A model generated the notes under the pieces. The model saw only the letters and a list, made by a program, of their open reading frames with translations. It made no database searches and was not told the origin of the DNA. A DNA stretch of 64,000 nucleotides from Gonium pectorale (lineage: Eukaryota > Chlorophyta > Chlorophyceae > Chlamydomonadales > Volvocaceae), in assembly GCA_001584585.1 (NCBI GenBank), contig LSYV01000002.1, positions 1,943,758 through 2,007,757 of the forward strand, given 5' to 3'. Position 1 is the stretch's first letter; each line of letters starts with the position of its first letter. The position numbers and the translations under genes are program-made. Shown here one piece after another: positions 10,339-20,967 of the stretch.

Positions 10339-12955
10339 TTACACCTTGACGGCGTCCAGCCTCGCCTGCAGCTCGCTCATGTCCTCCTCCGGTTCCGCCT
10401 CCTGCGTCCGCTGTGCCCGCTGCTTTGCGCGCTGCAAGGACGGTACGGGAGGGAGGCAATAGAGAGCATGGTCACGAGCGCAGGAGGGGGCAAGGGGGCT
10501 GCAATCGAACTCTTACGGCAAACGCTAGCAGCGCGCCTGGGCTGACATCATACCGATAGCAAGCTAACCAGGCTAAGACGCTGCCTCTTAATGTCTGCGG
10601 GCTTTCTCCGAGCCTGCGATGGCCCCAAGCAAGGCTATGCGGTTTGTACTTGCGTGTCCTGCTGACGCCCGAGGGGCTCTTTGGCGAACCCGTGCCTTGC
10701 CAATCAGTGCCTACTCCTCCTTCGCGAGGGTTAGGTCGTGATTGCATGTCGTCGCAGGTGGTGACGGTCTTTCCGTTGCGTCGCCGCGTGCACGGTCCGG
10801 CTAGGCGTCTTGTATGTGTGCCAGGCCTTCAAGTTCGGGGCATCGTCTCTTGCACACCGGGTCAGGGCGCGGAGGTGCGCCAACATTTCTCTTTAGGGGG
10901 CTTGCTGTTATCCCCCCCCCCCACACACACGATAATGCCAGACTGCTCGGCTGTTCGACTGTTTGCCTCGCCTCGCTCGCCTTCCTCGCCTAGCATGTTT
11001 GCCTTGTCTGTTTGCTTGCAGCATGTTCACAAGCACGCACGCATATTCGCACGACGTAACACACGATAACTCAGGCCTCGCCTAGCCTGTTTGCAGCGTG
11101 TCCACAAGCACGCACATTCGCATGACGTAACACACGATAACTCAGGCACAGCTCACGTCAAGTATGGAAACCCACACCTTGAACCATGCAGAACTGAGAG
11201 GCGCCGCGCGCTCGCGGTGCTGCAGCGGCGCGCGCCCGCAACCTCTCAGCCGCCTACGTACCGCCTGAGACCACCTCACCTGTGCCGCGGGCAGCGCCGC
11301 CAGCGTCTCGCCCGCGATCTCGTCCAGCACGCGCTGCACCTCCTCCTCCGTCTCTTCTTCCTCCTCCTCGCCGCCCAACGCGCTGTCGATGGCGTCGCTC
11401 ATCATCTCCTCAATGATTCCCACCTTCATCATCTCTGCGAAACAGGGAGGTAGCGCGGCGAAATTGGGGCTTGGCGCGGTGTTGCCCGCACAAGCCTCTC
11501 GGGAAGGCCCACCATCAGGTTCATGGGAGCACTGTCCAAGACGGTTTCATGCTAGTTTCTGGTCACGCACTGTCTGGTGGACATGTGCTGACGGCGAGAG
11601 CAATAAGCGTCATGTAACCGTGATCAGGGAACCGCACGGCTGCTGGCAGTCCACGTGTCCTATAAACCGCCCCTGAACCTTGTGTTGCCGCGCCATTACG
11701 AGACAAGCAACCCAAACAACCAACCAACGCCCTTAGCCCTCCCAACCCCGGAGCGCAATCCCAGATCCGCTCATCACGGCACGCACGCAACTGCTGGGCT
11801 GGTACGCGTGCGCGATGGCACGCGGCGTCAACCGCCAGCGCCCACGCCTCCTAACCCCTTGCCCCCGTCACGCGCCTTTGGACATGTCCATCATGGTCTT
11901 CTGCAGCTCGGGCGCCTTGATAATGACGTTGACCTCCTTCATCACCTCAGTGCTCTTGCTCAGGGTGCCAGCCACTCGGAGCATCGCTGAAGGTATGCGT
12001 CATGACAGGCCATTTCCAGCAACAGGCGCGCGGGGTCGAGGGTAAGCGGGCAAGACAGCTCAAGCAAATCGGGAACGCGAGGAGACATTGAGAACTAGGC
12101 GAAGTGACAAGCACCTACTGCCGTAAGTTGCATGGCACACACACCCGCCGCCTATGAGCCCTCCATGGGACTAGCGCGCAAGCCGCAGCACACCATGATC
12201 CAGCGCTGTGCCAGTGCTCGCACACACTACAAATGCGATCGTCGTATGCGTTGTTCCTTTTCAACACTACAAATGCACAGTATCCAGCCTGGCTCTTGGG
12301 CCGCCCACGGGCGTAACTCGTCAAAGGACCCACCTAGCTGCTCCGTCAGCGCCGTGCTCAGCGACTGCATGTGCGCCTTGTTGGTGTACAGGCGGGACAC
12401 GGCCTTGCGGCTCTGGATGATTTCTTTGGCCAGGTGCTGCGCGGCGACAGGCAAGGGGCGGGAAGCGGTAGAGCTCGGGGGGCACGAGTGTATGGAGTGC
12501 GTGGCAGCAGGGCACATGGCAGAGCGCTTGCGGCAATGGACGCTTCGGGACAGTGGCAACTGCGCGGCCCCACAGCCCACATCCCACATCGCATGGCTTC
12601 TCCAGGGCGTGCCTTACCTTCGCAGCCCCCATGTCGCCCCGCTTTGCGGCTTCTTTGATTGCTTTCTGTACTTTCTTCTCCTCAAACTGGATTTCTGTGG
12701 CAGGGCGTGCCCACGCAGCCGAATTGATGACCAGGGAGTTTTGACGAGTGAAGAGATAGCGCAGAAGGGAATTTAGCGATGGTGAGGTTGGGTCAGGTTG
12801 GGTGGAGGGTGACAGCTTGTTGCGGGCAGAACGCTTGGACGCGAGCACGTACCGCGCACTTGCCGGTCCAGCCCCCGCTGCTCCGCCCGCAGCGTTGCCT
12901 GCCACTTTCGCACCAGCTCCTTGGGGTCTTCCTCCCTCCTGAGGAACTTCAACAT
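10339..12955 (-). CDS. VPS24: ESCRT-III subunit VPS24 / CHMP3
   Basis: Six exons, 12955-12853, 12694-12618, 12436-12334, 11986-11876, 11434-11280 and 10431-10339, join in phase to 213 residues, the normal length for the family. Landmarks in order: DPKELVRKWQATLR in the first helix, DRQVREIQFEE, then LAKEIIQSRKAVSRLYTNKA, LRVAGTLSKSTEVMKEVN, EMMKVGIIEEMMSDA, an acidic Glu run, and a C-terminal MIM1-type motif (ELQARLDAVK). ESCRT-III polymers bud and cut endosomal and other membranes, and the C-terminus recruits the VPS4 ATPase. The KELV N-terminus and the KAVSRLY stretch fit CHMP3 better than CHMP2 or CHMP4. The intron after the exon ending at 11876 uses a GC donor. The gene is divergent from the one starting at 13362. 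Confidence 0.93.
11009..11150. repeat. Imperfect tandem duplication of about 70 bp in the last VPS24 intron
   Basis: Two adjacent units share TGTTTGCNNGCAGC, CACAAGCACGCAC, ATTCGCANGACGTAACACA and CGATAACTCAGGC. They lie within the intron between 10432 and 11279, next to a short run of C and CA at 10912-10930. Confidence 0.7.
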
Positions 12956-13361
12956 CGTGTCGTGCTGTTGCTCTTGACCTTGGCCACTAACCCTGCCTCA
13001 GCATCAGCAGGCACGCAACTCCAGGGCCAGCAGGCGTGCCGCGTGCCGCTGAATTCCGATTCCGGGGCTGTTCCTGCTACCTTGACAGCGCCTACTGCAT
13101 CCACCTCGTGTAGTGCTCGGCCTGAGTCGGTACGTGCCTCAGTATTGGTTCCTCCGTCTCTTCCAGCTAATTAATGTTAGTAGGAGTGTGCATATGTGTG
13201 CACAGTGACGAATGCTGGGCCTGCTCCGATTCAAGCTGCTCCGCAACCGACAGCACGGAGGGACGTGACGTTGTTACGGATAGCTTTAGTGGTTAAGTGG
13301 TCGTTGCTACCAAGTTAACTTCGTCAGGGTAAGGTAGCTGCCCAGGCGAAGCTCGGTCAGG
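12956..13361. promoter_or_regulatory. Divergent promoter region, VPS24 / Arg-Glu-rich protein gene
   Basis: The 406 bases between the two opposing start codons must hold both 5' leaders and promoters. No TATA box can be assigned with confidence. No coding exon is seen. Confidence 0.5.
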
Positions 13362-15897
13362 ATGGAGGAGGCTGAAGCGCATCGCCTGTACACGCTTTTC
13401 ACGAAGACCAATGAGGGTGCAAAGACGAAGCAGGTAACGTGCTGCAAACTCACGGTACGGGGCACCTTAACTGAACCCGCCCGGCGTGTCGCAGGGGCTG
13501 GGGTTTGGCGACCGTGCCAAGGCGTCGCCGCCCCGGAGTGCCCCTGGCGGCTTCCTTTCGTCGTTTGTTCGCTCGAGTACATCATTCGGCGCTGAGCAGG
13601 CTGTAAAAGCTTCGAGCTTTGCGCCTTACTACGACGACAGCGACGAGGACGCTCCTGCGGCAAAGAGGCAGCGGCAGCAGCGTGCTAGCAGGTGGGGAGC
13701 TGGGCCAAGACATGAGGCGCCACTGAGACTGTCGAACTACGTCAGGGGCTGCAAGTGCAGCTGATCCTGAGGAATAGAATAGGCGCCGACTTGTCCAGGT
13801 GGCTCCCTCGAGCACGTCGCAACCGGCGGCCCTGAAGGACAAAACCACACCGCCCAGGTTGATCTGCTGGCCTGACTTTGTCCGCACGGTACTGCGCTCG
13901 ATGCCTGCAGATCATATCAGGATGATGATATGCGCGGCGACGACAGGGACTTGGCTGGGATACACTACGGGCGCCCAGCCGCAACGGACGCACAGCGGTA
14001 TCGCAGCCGCCAGGGCATGCGCAACCCAGGGGAAGGCCGGCGTGGAGATGGAGAAGTGCGGCGGGAAACGTCGAGAAGCGAGCGGAGCAAAGCGAGCGGA
14101 ACCAAGGGACCTCCCGATTACGCTGCGGCCATTCCAGGTCGGCGCTGGAGATCGTGATCGGGTTGGTTGTAGGCACTTGCGCCCGGGCACAATGGCACAG
14201 GCGAAGCTGGCAGATATGATGTGCGCTCGGGGGAGGGAGGATGCTGGCTGGCCAAGCGCCATCCCACCTGGCCAAAACCTGTTCCTCAAACTCCCACATG
14301 GTCATGCCGCCCATGTCATGCGTCGGCGGCCGCCATGCTAGGCTACTAGGGCTCCCCAAGGTCGTTGTATCATGCAGTGGACCCTATTATCCCGTCGGCT
14401 TCCTCGCCCCTTGTCGCCCACGACTTGGCTCCCTGCCCTGTTTGCGTCAGTTCCGTGCGCCCGCCCTTTCACTCCCACTCATTGTTTAACTTGTATGCGT
14501 TGTTGCACCGTGACATGTTCCCATCAGGCTACGAAGACATGGACGCCGCGGAGAAGCTCCGCGCGCGCACCCGCCTTGCGCTCGCGCAGGCCGACGCCCG
14601 CGTCCGCAGCGCAACCGCCGCCAGAGAAGCGGCCGCCGACGGCGACGGCGGCAGCTCCGGGCCCTGGACGCGCTACGTCTTCAACAACGACGCTCACCTG
14701 GACGAGGAGGGTGGGCGGCCCTGCCTCAGCCGCAAGGAGGATGGGGAGGGCGGCGGCCCGGGCGAGAAACAATACAACAGCCACGGGCTGGGGGGGGACT
14801 TGGACGTAGGGGAGCTCAACGCCCTCACATTTAGGCGGACTGGCGACGTGGAGAGGCGGCAGCATGCGCTCCGGCGAGCCGAGGCGCAGCACGACGACGC
14901 GATTTTCGGGAGCGCGCTGCCGCCACCGCCGCCACTGCCACAACTGGCGGCGGCCGCAATGGGGGCGCAGCGCAGGTCGGTCACGGAGCGGAGCAGCGGC
15001 CGCGATGAAACGCGGCAGCGGGACCGAGAGCTGGAGAGGGAGGGCCGGCGGGGCAGGGAAGCGGCTGACTGGAAGCGGGACGAGCGGCGCGACCGGGGCA
15101 CGGAGCGCGGCCGCGAGGGCAATGCGGACCGGCGTCGCGGGCAAGATGTGGATCGCCGGCGGGACGGAGATCGAGAGCGGGAGCAGGACCGGCGGCACGA
15201 GGACAGGGCGGATCGGGAGCGACGAGAGGGCAGCCGTGAGCGTGCGCGGGGTCGGGAAGACGGGTCAAGTCGGCCGGAACGGAGGGAGCCGATGCGCGAG
15301 CGCGAACGGGGCCGTGAGCAGGAGCGGCTGCGCGAGGCTGACAGGGACAGCGCAAGGCGACTGGAGCGGAGAGAACCGGAGCGCCAGTGTCGCAGTGCAG
15401 ATAAGGAGCCACGCGGCCGTGCTGACGAACGCGCCGCCAACGTAGCGCGAGAGGGATCAGCAATCGCCTGTGGCTGGGCGGGGCCGTCTCGGCCCGGCCC
15501 ACACGCCGGTAGCCTGCAGGCTGGCGCCGGCGGCAACGTGTGCGATGCGAACGACTCAGCCGCAGCGACGAGCCCCGGTAGCATGCTACCTCCGCCGCGA
15601 CTGTGCACCGACAGCGCGCGGCTCTCTGCCCTTGGCCTTCGCCACGGTGACGACGAGGACGGGCCTGTGGTTGTTGATCTCGATGAGGACAGCGCGCTGG
15701 CGGCTTCCAGGGCGGCAGCGGGGCTCGCGAGCGAGAGCGGCAATCAGCGGGCGGCTGCGCAGCCGCCGTCGTCGTCGTTGCAAGCAGAGCAGCAGCAACA
15801 GCTGGGCGAGACGCTGAGCTCGGCGGTGTTGGGTCAGCAGGGCCTGTCCTGGCGGGAGCGAGCGCTCCAGGCCCGCAAGAAGGCCGCCCCCGGCTAA
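13362..15897 (+). CDS. Arg/Glu/Asp-repeat nuclear-type protein, possibly splicing-related
   Basis: Exon 1 (13362-13433) encodes 24 residues starting MEEAEAHRLYTLF. Exon 2 (13495-13691) encodes GLGFGDRAKASPPR to AAKRQRQQRAS with an acidic DDSDEDAP patch beside a basic KRQR. The last exon starts near 14528 (GYEDMDAAEKLRARTR) and runs to the TAA at 15897. Exon 2 ends in phase 2 and the last exon needs one incoming base, so at least one short exon between 13692 and 14527 is unresolved; 13799-13854 is a candidate. About 140 residues in the middle of the last exon are dense in RE, RD and ER dipeptides, as in nuclear speckle and spliceosome-associated proteins. WTRYVFNNDAHLDEE and a C-terminal LSWRERALQARKK are the most ordered parts. 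The exact family is not identified. Confidence 0.65.
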
Positions 15898-17475
15898 TGC
15901 CATGAGGTTGCCGTCGCGCGGTAGGGCAGCCCGCCGCCTCCTAGCTCGTTGCCGTTCGGTGTGCGGGCGACATGCTGAACGCTCGTCAGGTGACATGCCC
16001 GGCGCCGCAGGCGGGCGTGAGCAGCGGGTAAATGCGGAGCAGGTGGGGCCAAGGTGCCAACCCTGTTGTGATCATATGTTGGCGGCACTGCCGTTAGACG
16101 TATAGGCGCTTTTCCAAGCTGGTGTCGAGCATGTGAAGAGCCGGGCTTGCAGGATGGCTTGCAACTTGTTGACTGCCTTTGGATGGTTACGGCGGAAGCA
16201 TCTACCCGTAGTCAACGCCCAAATTGCTGCGCACGACCCCTGTGATGACTCCTGGCAGTCCGTGGACGGAACTGCTTTGCTGGACAATGCACGAATGAAC
16301 CGGGCGTACCCTGATCCAACTCGATGTACCTTTGGACCTCTAGGGGGGGGGGGCAAAGGCCTCGGGAGCCTCTCTGCTCGAGTGATCGAGCTGGCCCAGA
16401 GGCTGATAGGCCTGCTGGAAGATCCTGACCCAGTCCCTGGTGGAGATACGTGCACAGCTCGCAGTTGCTTTTGGCATGGCGGAACGTGAAGGGGCCCTTC
16501 TTATCACAGCGCAAGCTGGCCCCACCTGTGCCTTTACGCCGTTCTGCGGGTCGGCCCGGGTCATGACGGCCCAGGCCACTCCCTTGAATGTTCAGAATGC
16601 GAACACTGTGCAGCAGGCGTTGTTGGCCCCGCCTGGGCATATGCCGTGCGGGTAGGTGGGATCGGGGGGCCGGGGGCACACACGGGCCTATCCATGCAGG
16701 CAGATTCTGTACGCGATGTTTGAGAAGCATACCGGGATCACGATCTGTCCTGCAGTATGGATGGTCGCGGATAAAGGCGGAAGACGTGGGGTCGGAAGGC
16801 GGAGTTGGGAGGGGCAGTTTCTAGACCCACCGGCGGAATATGTCCCGATGCCAAAGAACCTGAAACTGCAGCGCCATATGCATGGTAGACACAAGCACGG
16901 CGAACATACAGCTTGGCGTTCCTGGCTTCACCCGACCAGTCGGACGTTTCGTAGAGGCAGCCCCAGCGCAGGGGAGAAGGGGGTAGGAGGTAGCTCGAAG
17001 CGAGCTGCACGGTACCAGCTTACACCGTCAATTATACGTAGGCTCTACCTAAAGAAGGGGCAAGGAAGTGGCGGTAGAAGAGAAATCCGGATTCGCTGCC
17101 GTGCCCGTGCGCTACCCGTGTGCCACCGTGCGCGCGGCAGCGCTCACTATAGGAAATGCGTTATGCAGGCTTGTTTCTAGGACAGCCTTGCTTAGAACGC
17201 GGGTAAGGGCTAGGCGTACGCAGTAGTAGTCGACCTGGGGCGTGGAGGCGCAGTTGCCTATCCTGTGATCTGGTGGCAGGCTCCGCTATATATATCGTAT
17301 ATCTATTCTTTCCGGCGCGAGCGCCGAGCCACTGTTGGCTGTGCAGGCGACGGGTGTTTGAGTGGCCTCCTCGCCGATTAACTCGCGGCTTGAAGCGTAC
17401 CCTCCCATCTCAAGAGCGCCTTAAGTTCTATGGAGCCGACGTGAACTGCACTCTACCTTACGGCGGACGGTCACA
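15898..17475. other. Intergenic stretch, possible degenerate coding remnant
   Basis: It contains the 3' region of the Arg/Glu-rich gene and the promoter of the metalloprotease gene. At 16.33-16.58 kb, minus-strand frames look weakly protein-like (for example WVRIFQQAYQPLGQLDHSS), but they have no start, splice structure or family. A decayed mobile element is possible but not shown. Confidence 0.3.
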
Positions 17476-20400
17476 ATGCCATCAATGCCCTACGTCCTTG
17501 TCCTGCTCCTGGCAGTCCTGCACGGAGCATGCGTATGCTCTGCACAGTCAGGTGGTGCAGAAAGCGGCGGAGGCGGCTCGGTGACTGGTAAGTGCAGCTT
17601 ATGCAGCAAGCGAAGTGACCACCAGGGCCTCACAACAATTTCAACGCAGGATCACTACTGGTACTCATGTCTGCTTTGGCTGACGGCGAAGATGTGCAAA
17701 CGCACTATTTGCAAGCCGATGATGGCCAGTTCTATCGACTGTCCTTCTGCGACGGAGTCAGTGTTGGCGATTTACCCTCAAACACGCGCGTCACTGTCCG
17801 ATACACCCGCGTTGAGGCTGGGGTGCTGTTCTCCTGCGCGCCACCTAGCAGTGCGCAAGGCGCCGGGCAGGAGGGTAGGCTGCTGTTCGGGGAGAACATG
17901 GGATTAGCACCTACTCGGCCTAGTTTTCTGGTGTACATCGCGACGTTTTGCGGCAACACACAGCCAGCCGTGACTCCGCAGGTGCGTCCTCCGCGGGTCG
18001 CTCGGGGTTTGGGGCCGGGCCCTGCAACGAGCCAAACCCTCTGCTTTGGGCGCTATGGGGGCATTCAAGGCTATACGCCTGCACACCCTTGTATACGTGT
18101 TCGTACCGCACCCGTGTAGAGATGTTTATGACTGACGGACACTGCGGTCGTCTGTTTCTTGGCCCAACAGCGCCCCTCACCCTCTGCTGCCCACCCAGGC
18201 TGTCTTCAACATGTTCTTCGGGCCGGGAAACAGCGCCGGGCAAACCATGAAGGAGTACTACCGCACCTGCTCATACGGTCAGGTCGAGCCTGATCCCGAC
18301 AACTTTGTTGTTACCACCATCGACATCTGCTCCGGCACGCTGGACATACCCTTTCGGTTTCCTTCCGGGAACGCGTTCGACGTTAAGTCGTGTGACAACG
18401 ATAACATGGTTAAATGGCAATATTACATGGATTCTCAAGTCCAGCGAGGGGCGGATGCGCCTTTCAAGTATTACCTGAAGAACGGGCAAGTCACGTTACT
18501 CAACGACACGGTCAACCCGATGATGTACAACCATAAGATCATGGTGCTTCCGAAGAACTTCAACGCCATTACTTCTCGTGAGCGGTGCTAGGCGGGTTGG
18601 CATGTACATGTGGTGTACGCTGCGGGTCGGGGCTGCCGTGGTGTGGTTTCCTGCCGCGAAGCAACGCACCACCGAAAGGAGAAGCACCGCACTTGCGAAT
18701 ATGCACTGAGCAGCATATGGGTTCACGTGAGTGAATGCATGAACTTCCTTGCGTCCCACGCGTCCTTATCCCTTCTTGCTGAGAGCTTCTCGTGGGCCGC
18801 CTTGCTGCACATAGGTTGCGGCGGAGTTGCCGGCACGGCCTCAATCGGCACGTGGTTCAAGCCGACACCCTCCACGAGGGACAAGAACCCTTATGGCACG
18901 GGATTGATTTGGTATGATGGCGACATATTCGGCGTACTGGAGCTCATGTTGCATGAGATTCTGCACACCCTGGCTTTGGCGCACGCCGATATCCCGGGCG
19001 GCTGCTCGGCTCGGGACCAGTGCGACAACACCTGCCCAATGGGCGCCGCTGGCGGGCAGGGCATTCGCTGCCCCAACTCGGCACACATGTGGCAGGTACG
19101 AGCGGGCGTCGGTTGTTCGGAGGGGCCTGTGGGGGCCAACCAGCGGGCTACTACTCAAGAGTGGCGCTTTCATCGCTGCATTGGGCCGTTTGGTGGTGCC
19201 GTGCGTGCATGCGTGGGGTTCCGGATCCGGATCCCCAATCCGTGTATCTCGTGCCCAGCCCATCACATTCGCTGCTATGCGCCCTTCCCGTAAAGCGTGT
19301 TGCAAGACGAGAGAATGACGGGAGCCTCCCATCCGTACTTTTGCCGCCCTGTCTTGCACACGCAGCTCGGTTGGGGCCAACCAATTGAGGTGTTGGCGGA
19401 CAAAGACCTGCAGTTTTGCCAGCGTCGGTCCGTCGTGATCCCGCCTCAGCTCACCAAGCAGCGGAGCTTCGCGATGGCCAGCCTCAGCGGCATGCAGTTC
19501 AGCAACCTCTACGTCGGTGCACGCATCAACACCAAGCCGTACGACCTGCCGTTCACCAAGGACAAGGATGGCAGGATGTACGTTGTGATTCACGGTTACA
19601 ACGGCACCTCGACCGCGGATGAGTACTCGCGAACGGTCCTGCAGTCAACGCTGTCGGCCGGCATGTCGTACAATGACCCGTACAGCGGGCTGTTTGTCGA
19701 GTTTGAGTCATGGAGCGCGGCGGATGGTGCGAGGACCTGGTTCAGCAGGCGGTTTGCCTCGGAGCGCAACTGTGGCGACGGCATAGACGATGACTGCGAC
19801 GGGCTCATTGACATGGCTGACCCAGACTGCCAGGGTGGCATCAGGTCTCCGCCGCCTCCTCCCCGACCGCCCCCATTTCAGCAGAGAGGCCAGGTGGCAA
19901 GCCCACCGCCGCCGGGCGTGATCACGAGGCCCTCGCCACCGCCGCGACCGCCGCCGCCACCACTCCCGCCGCCGCGTCCGCCACCACGGCAATCGCCACC
20001 GCCGCCACCGTCCCCAAGGCCGCCGCCACCAATTCTTGACGACTGGCTCGCAGGTGGTTTGTTGGTGTTGGCAGACGGGCTGCCGCCGCCGCCCCCGCTG
20101 GTGCCGGGACCGCCCCGTTCTCCCTCGGTCCTGCAGCGCCCGCCACCACCACCTCCCCGGAGGCGGCCGCCGCCACCACCCCTTGCGCCGTTCTGGCCTG
20201 ACGCTCCACCGCCGCCACCGCCTCCGCCGCCTCCGCCGCCGCCTGACTCTCCGCCCCCTCGGCGGCCGGGCAAGCGCCGCCAGGCTGTGCAGCCAAACGC
20301 ACCCGACGAACCTTCAATGCCGCCACCCACAGCCCCCATGCCGCCACCGCAGCAATCTCCGCCACCGCCACGCAATTCTCGCCCTCCGCCGCCACCGCCG

Positions 20401-20967
20401 CGGCACAGGCCACCACCGCTAGACCCGCCCTCAGTTCGGCCTGAACTAACGCCGAGTTCCACGCTCCCCGAGCCCTCTCCGCCTCCTGAGGTGCCTCCCC
20501 CGTCTCTTTTGAGCCCCCCACCTCCGCATAGCTCGCCGCCGCCACCGCCGCCGCCGCGGATGAGGCCCTCGCAGCCACCACCGCCGCCGATTCACCCTCC
20601 ATCCCCACCGCCGCCGCACCGTTCCCCACCGCCGCCACCACCTCCGGATCCGCCCCCATCACCGCCACCCCCGCCTCCGGCCCGTCCCCCAGTTCCTCCT
20701 CCTCCTCCACCGGAGCATCCCCCATCACCCGCTCCGCCGCCGCCGGACACGTTCATCCTGCTCGTGCTGAAGTCCCCGCCACCGCCGCCACCGGACCTTC
20801 CGCCATCTCCCCCTCCCCCACCTCCGGATCAACCTCCCTTGCCGCCTCCGCCGCCATCGGACCAGTCGCCGCCGCCCCCGGATCATTCGTCGCCGCCGCC
20901 GGATCAGTCGCCGCCGCCACTGCCGGATGGCGACGGCCGGAGGAGGAGAGGGCGGCGGTTTGTGTAG
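17476..20967 (+). CDS. Gametolysin-type M11 metalloprotease with MopE-like motif and hydroxyproline-rich tail
   Basis: Five exons, 17476-17587, 17650-17981, 18199-18577, 18815-19095 and 19366-20967, join in phase to about 901 residues. Residues 1-23 are a signal peptide. The protease domain carries the zinc site HEILHTLALAH at 321-331 (His321, Glu322, His325, His331), followed by CPMG at 348-351 as the Met-turn. Peptidase M11 enzymes (gametolysin, Volvox VMPs) act in the extracellular matrix and cut wall glycoproteins. After the protease, a stretch near residue 515 (NCGDGIDDDCDGLIDMADPDC, slightly shortened here) resembles MopE-type Asp/Cys metal-binding repeats. The last 370 or so residues are almost all Pro with Ser, Asp and Arg (PPPPP, SPPPP, RPPPP runs), typical of algal HRGPs. 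Codon 8 of the zinc motif is Ala where most M11 enzymes have Gly. Substrate and timing of expression are unknown. Confidence 0.9.

Noticed and set aside
13742..14359. Minus-strand frame with a protein-like start (MWEFEEQVLARWDG)
   Set aside because: It overlaps the unresolved intron region of the plus-strand gene, has no domain and no splice partners. It might be a mobile remnant, but this is not supported.
14694..15743. Long Ser/Arg-rich minus-strand open frame resembling an SR protein
   Set aside because: It is the antisense of the RE/RD-repeat exon. The plus-strand frame has spliced upstream exons and better composition.
16133..16730. Retroelement-like minus-strand fragments
   Set aside because: Weak protein-like stretches only. 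No reverse transcriptase, integrase or terminal repeats are visible, so no mobile element is called.
19878..20728. Long minus-strand Gly-rich and Ala-rich open frames
   Set aside because: They are the antisense of the Pro-rich tail of the metalloprotease. Frames on both strands stay open because of the CCN/GGN repeats.
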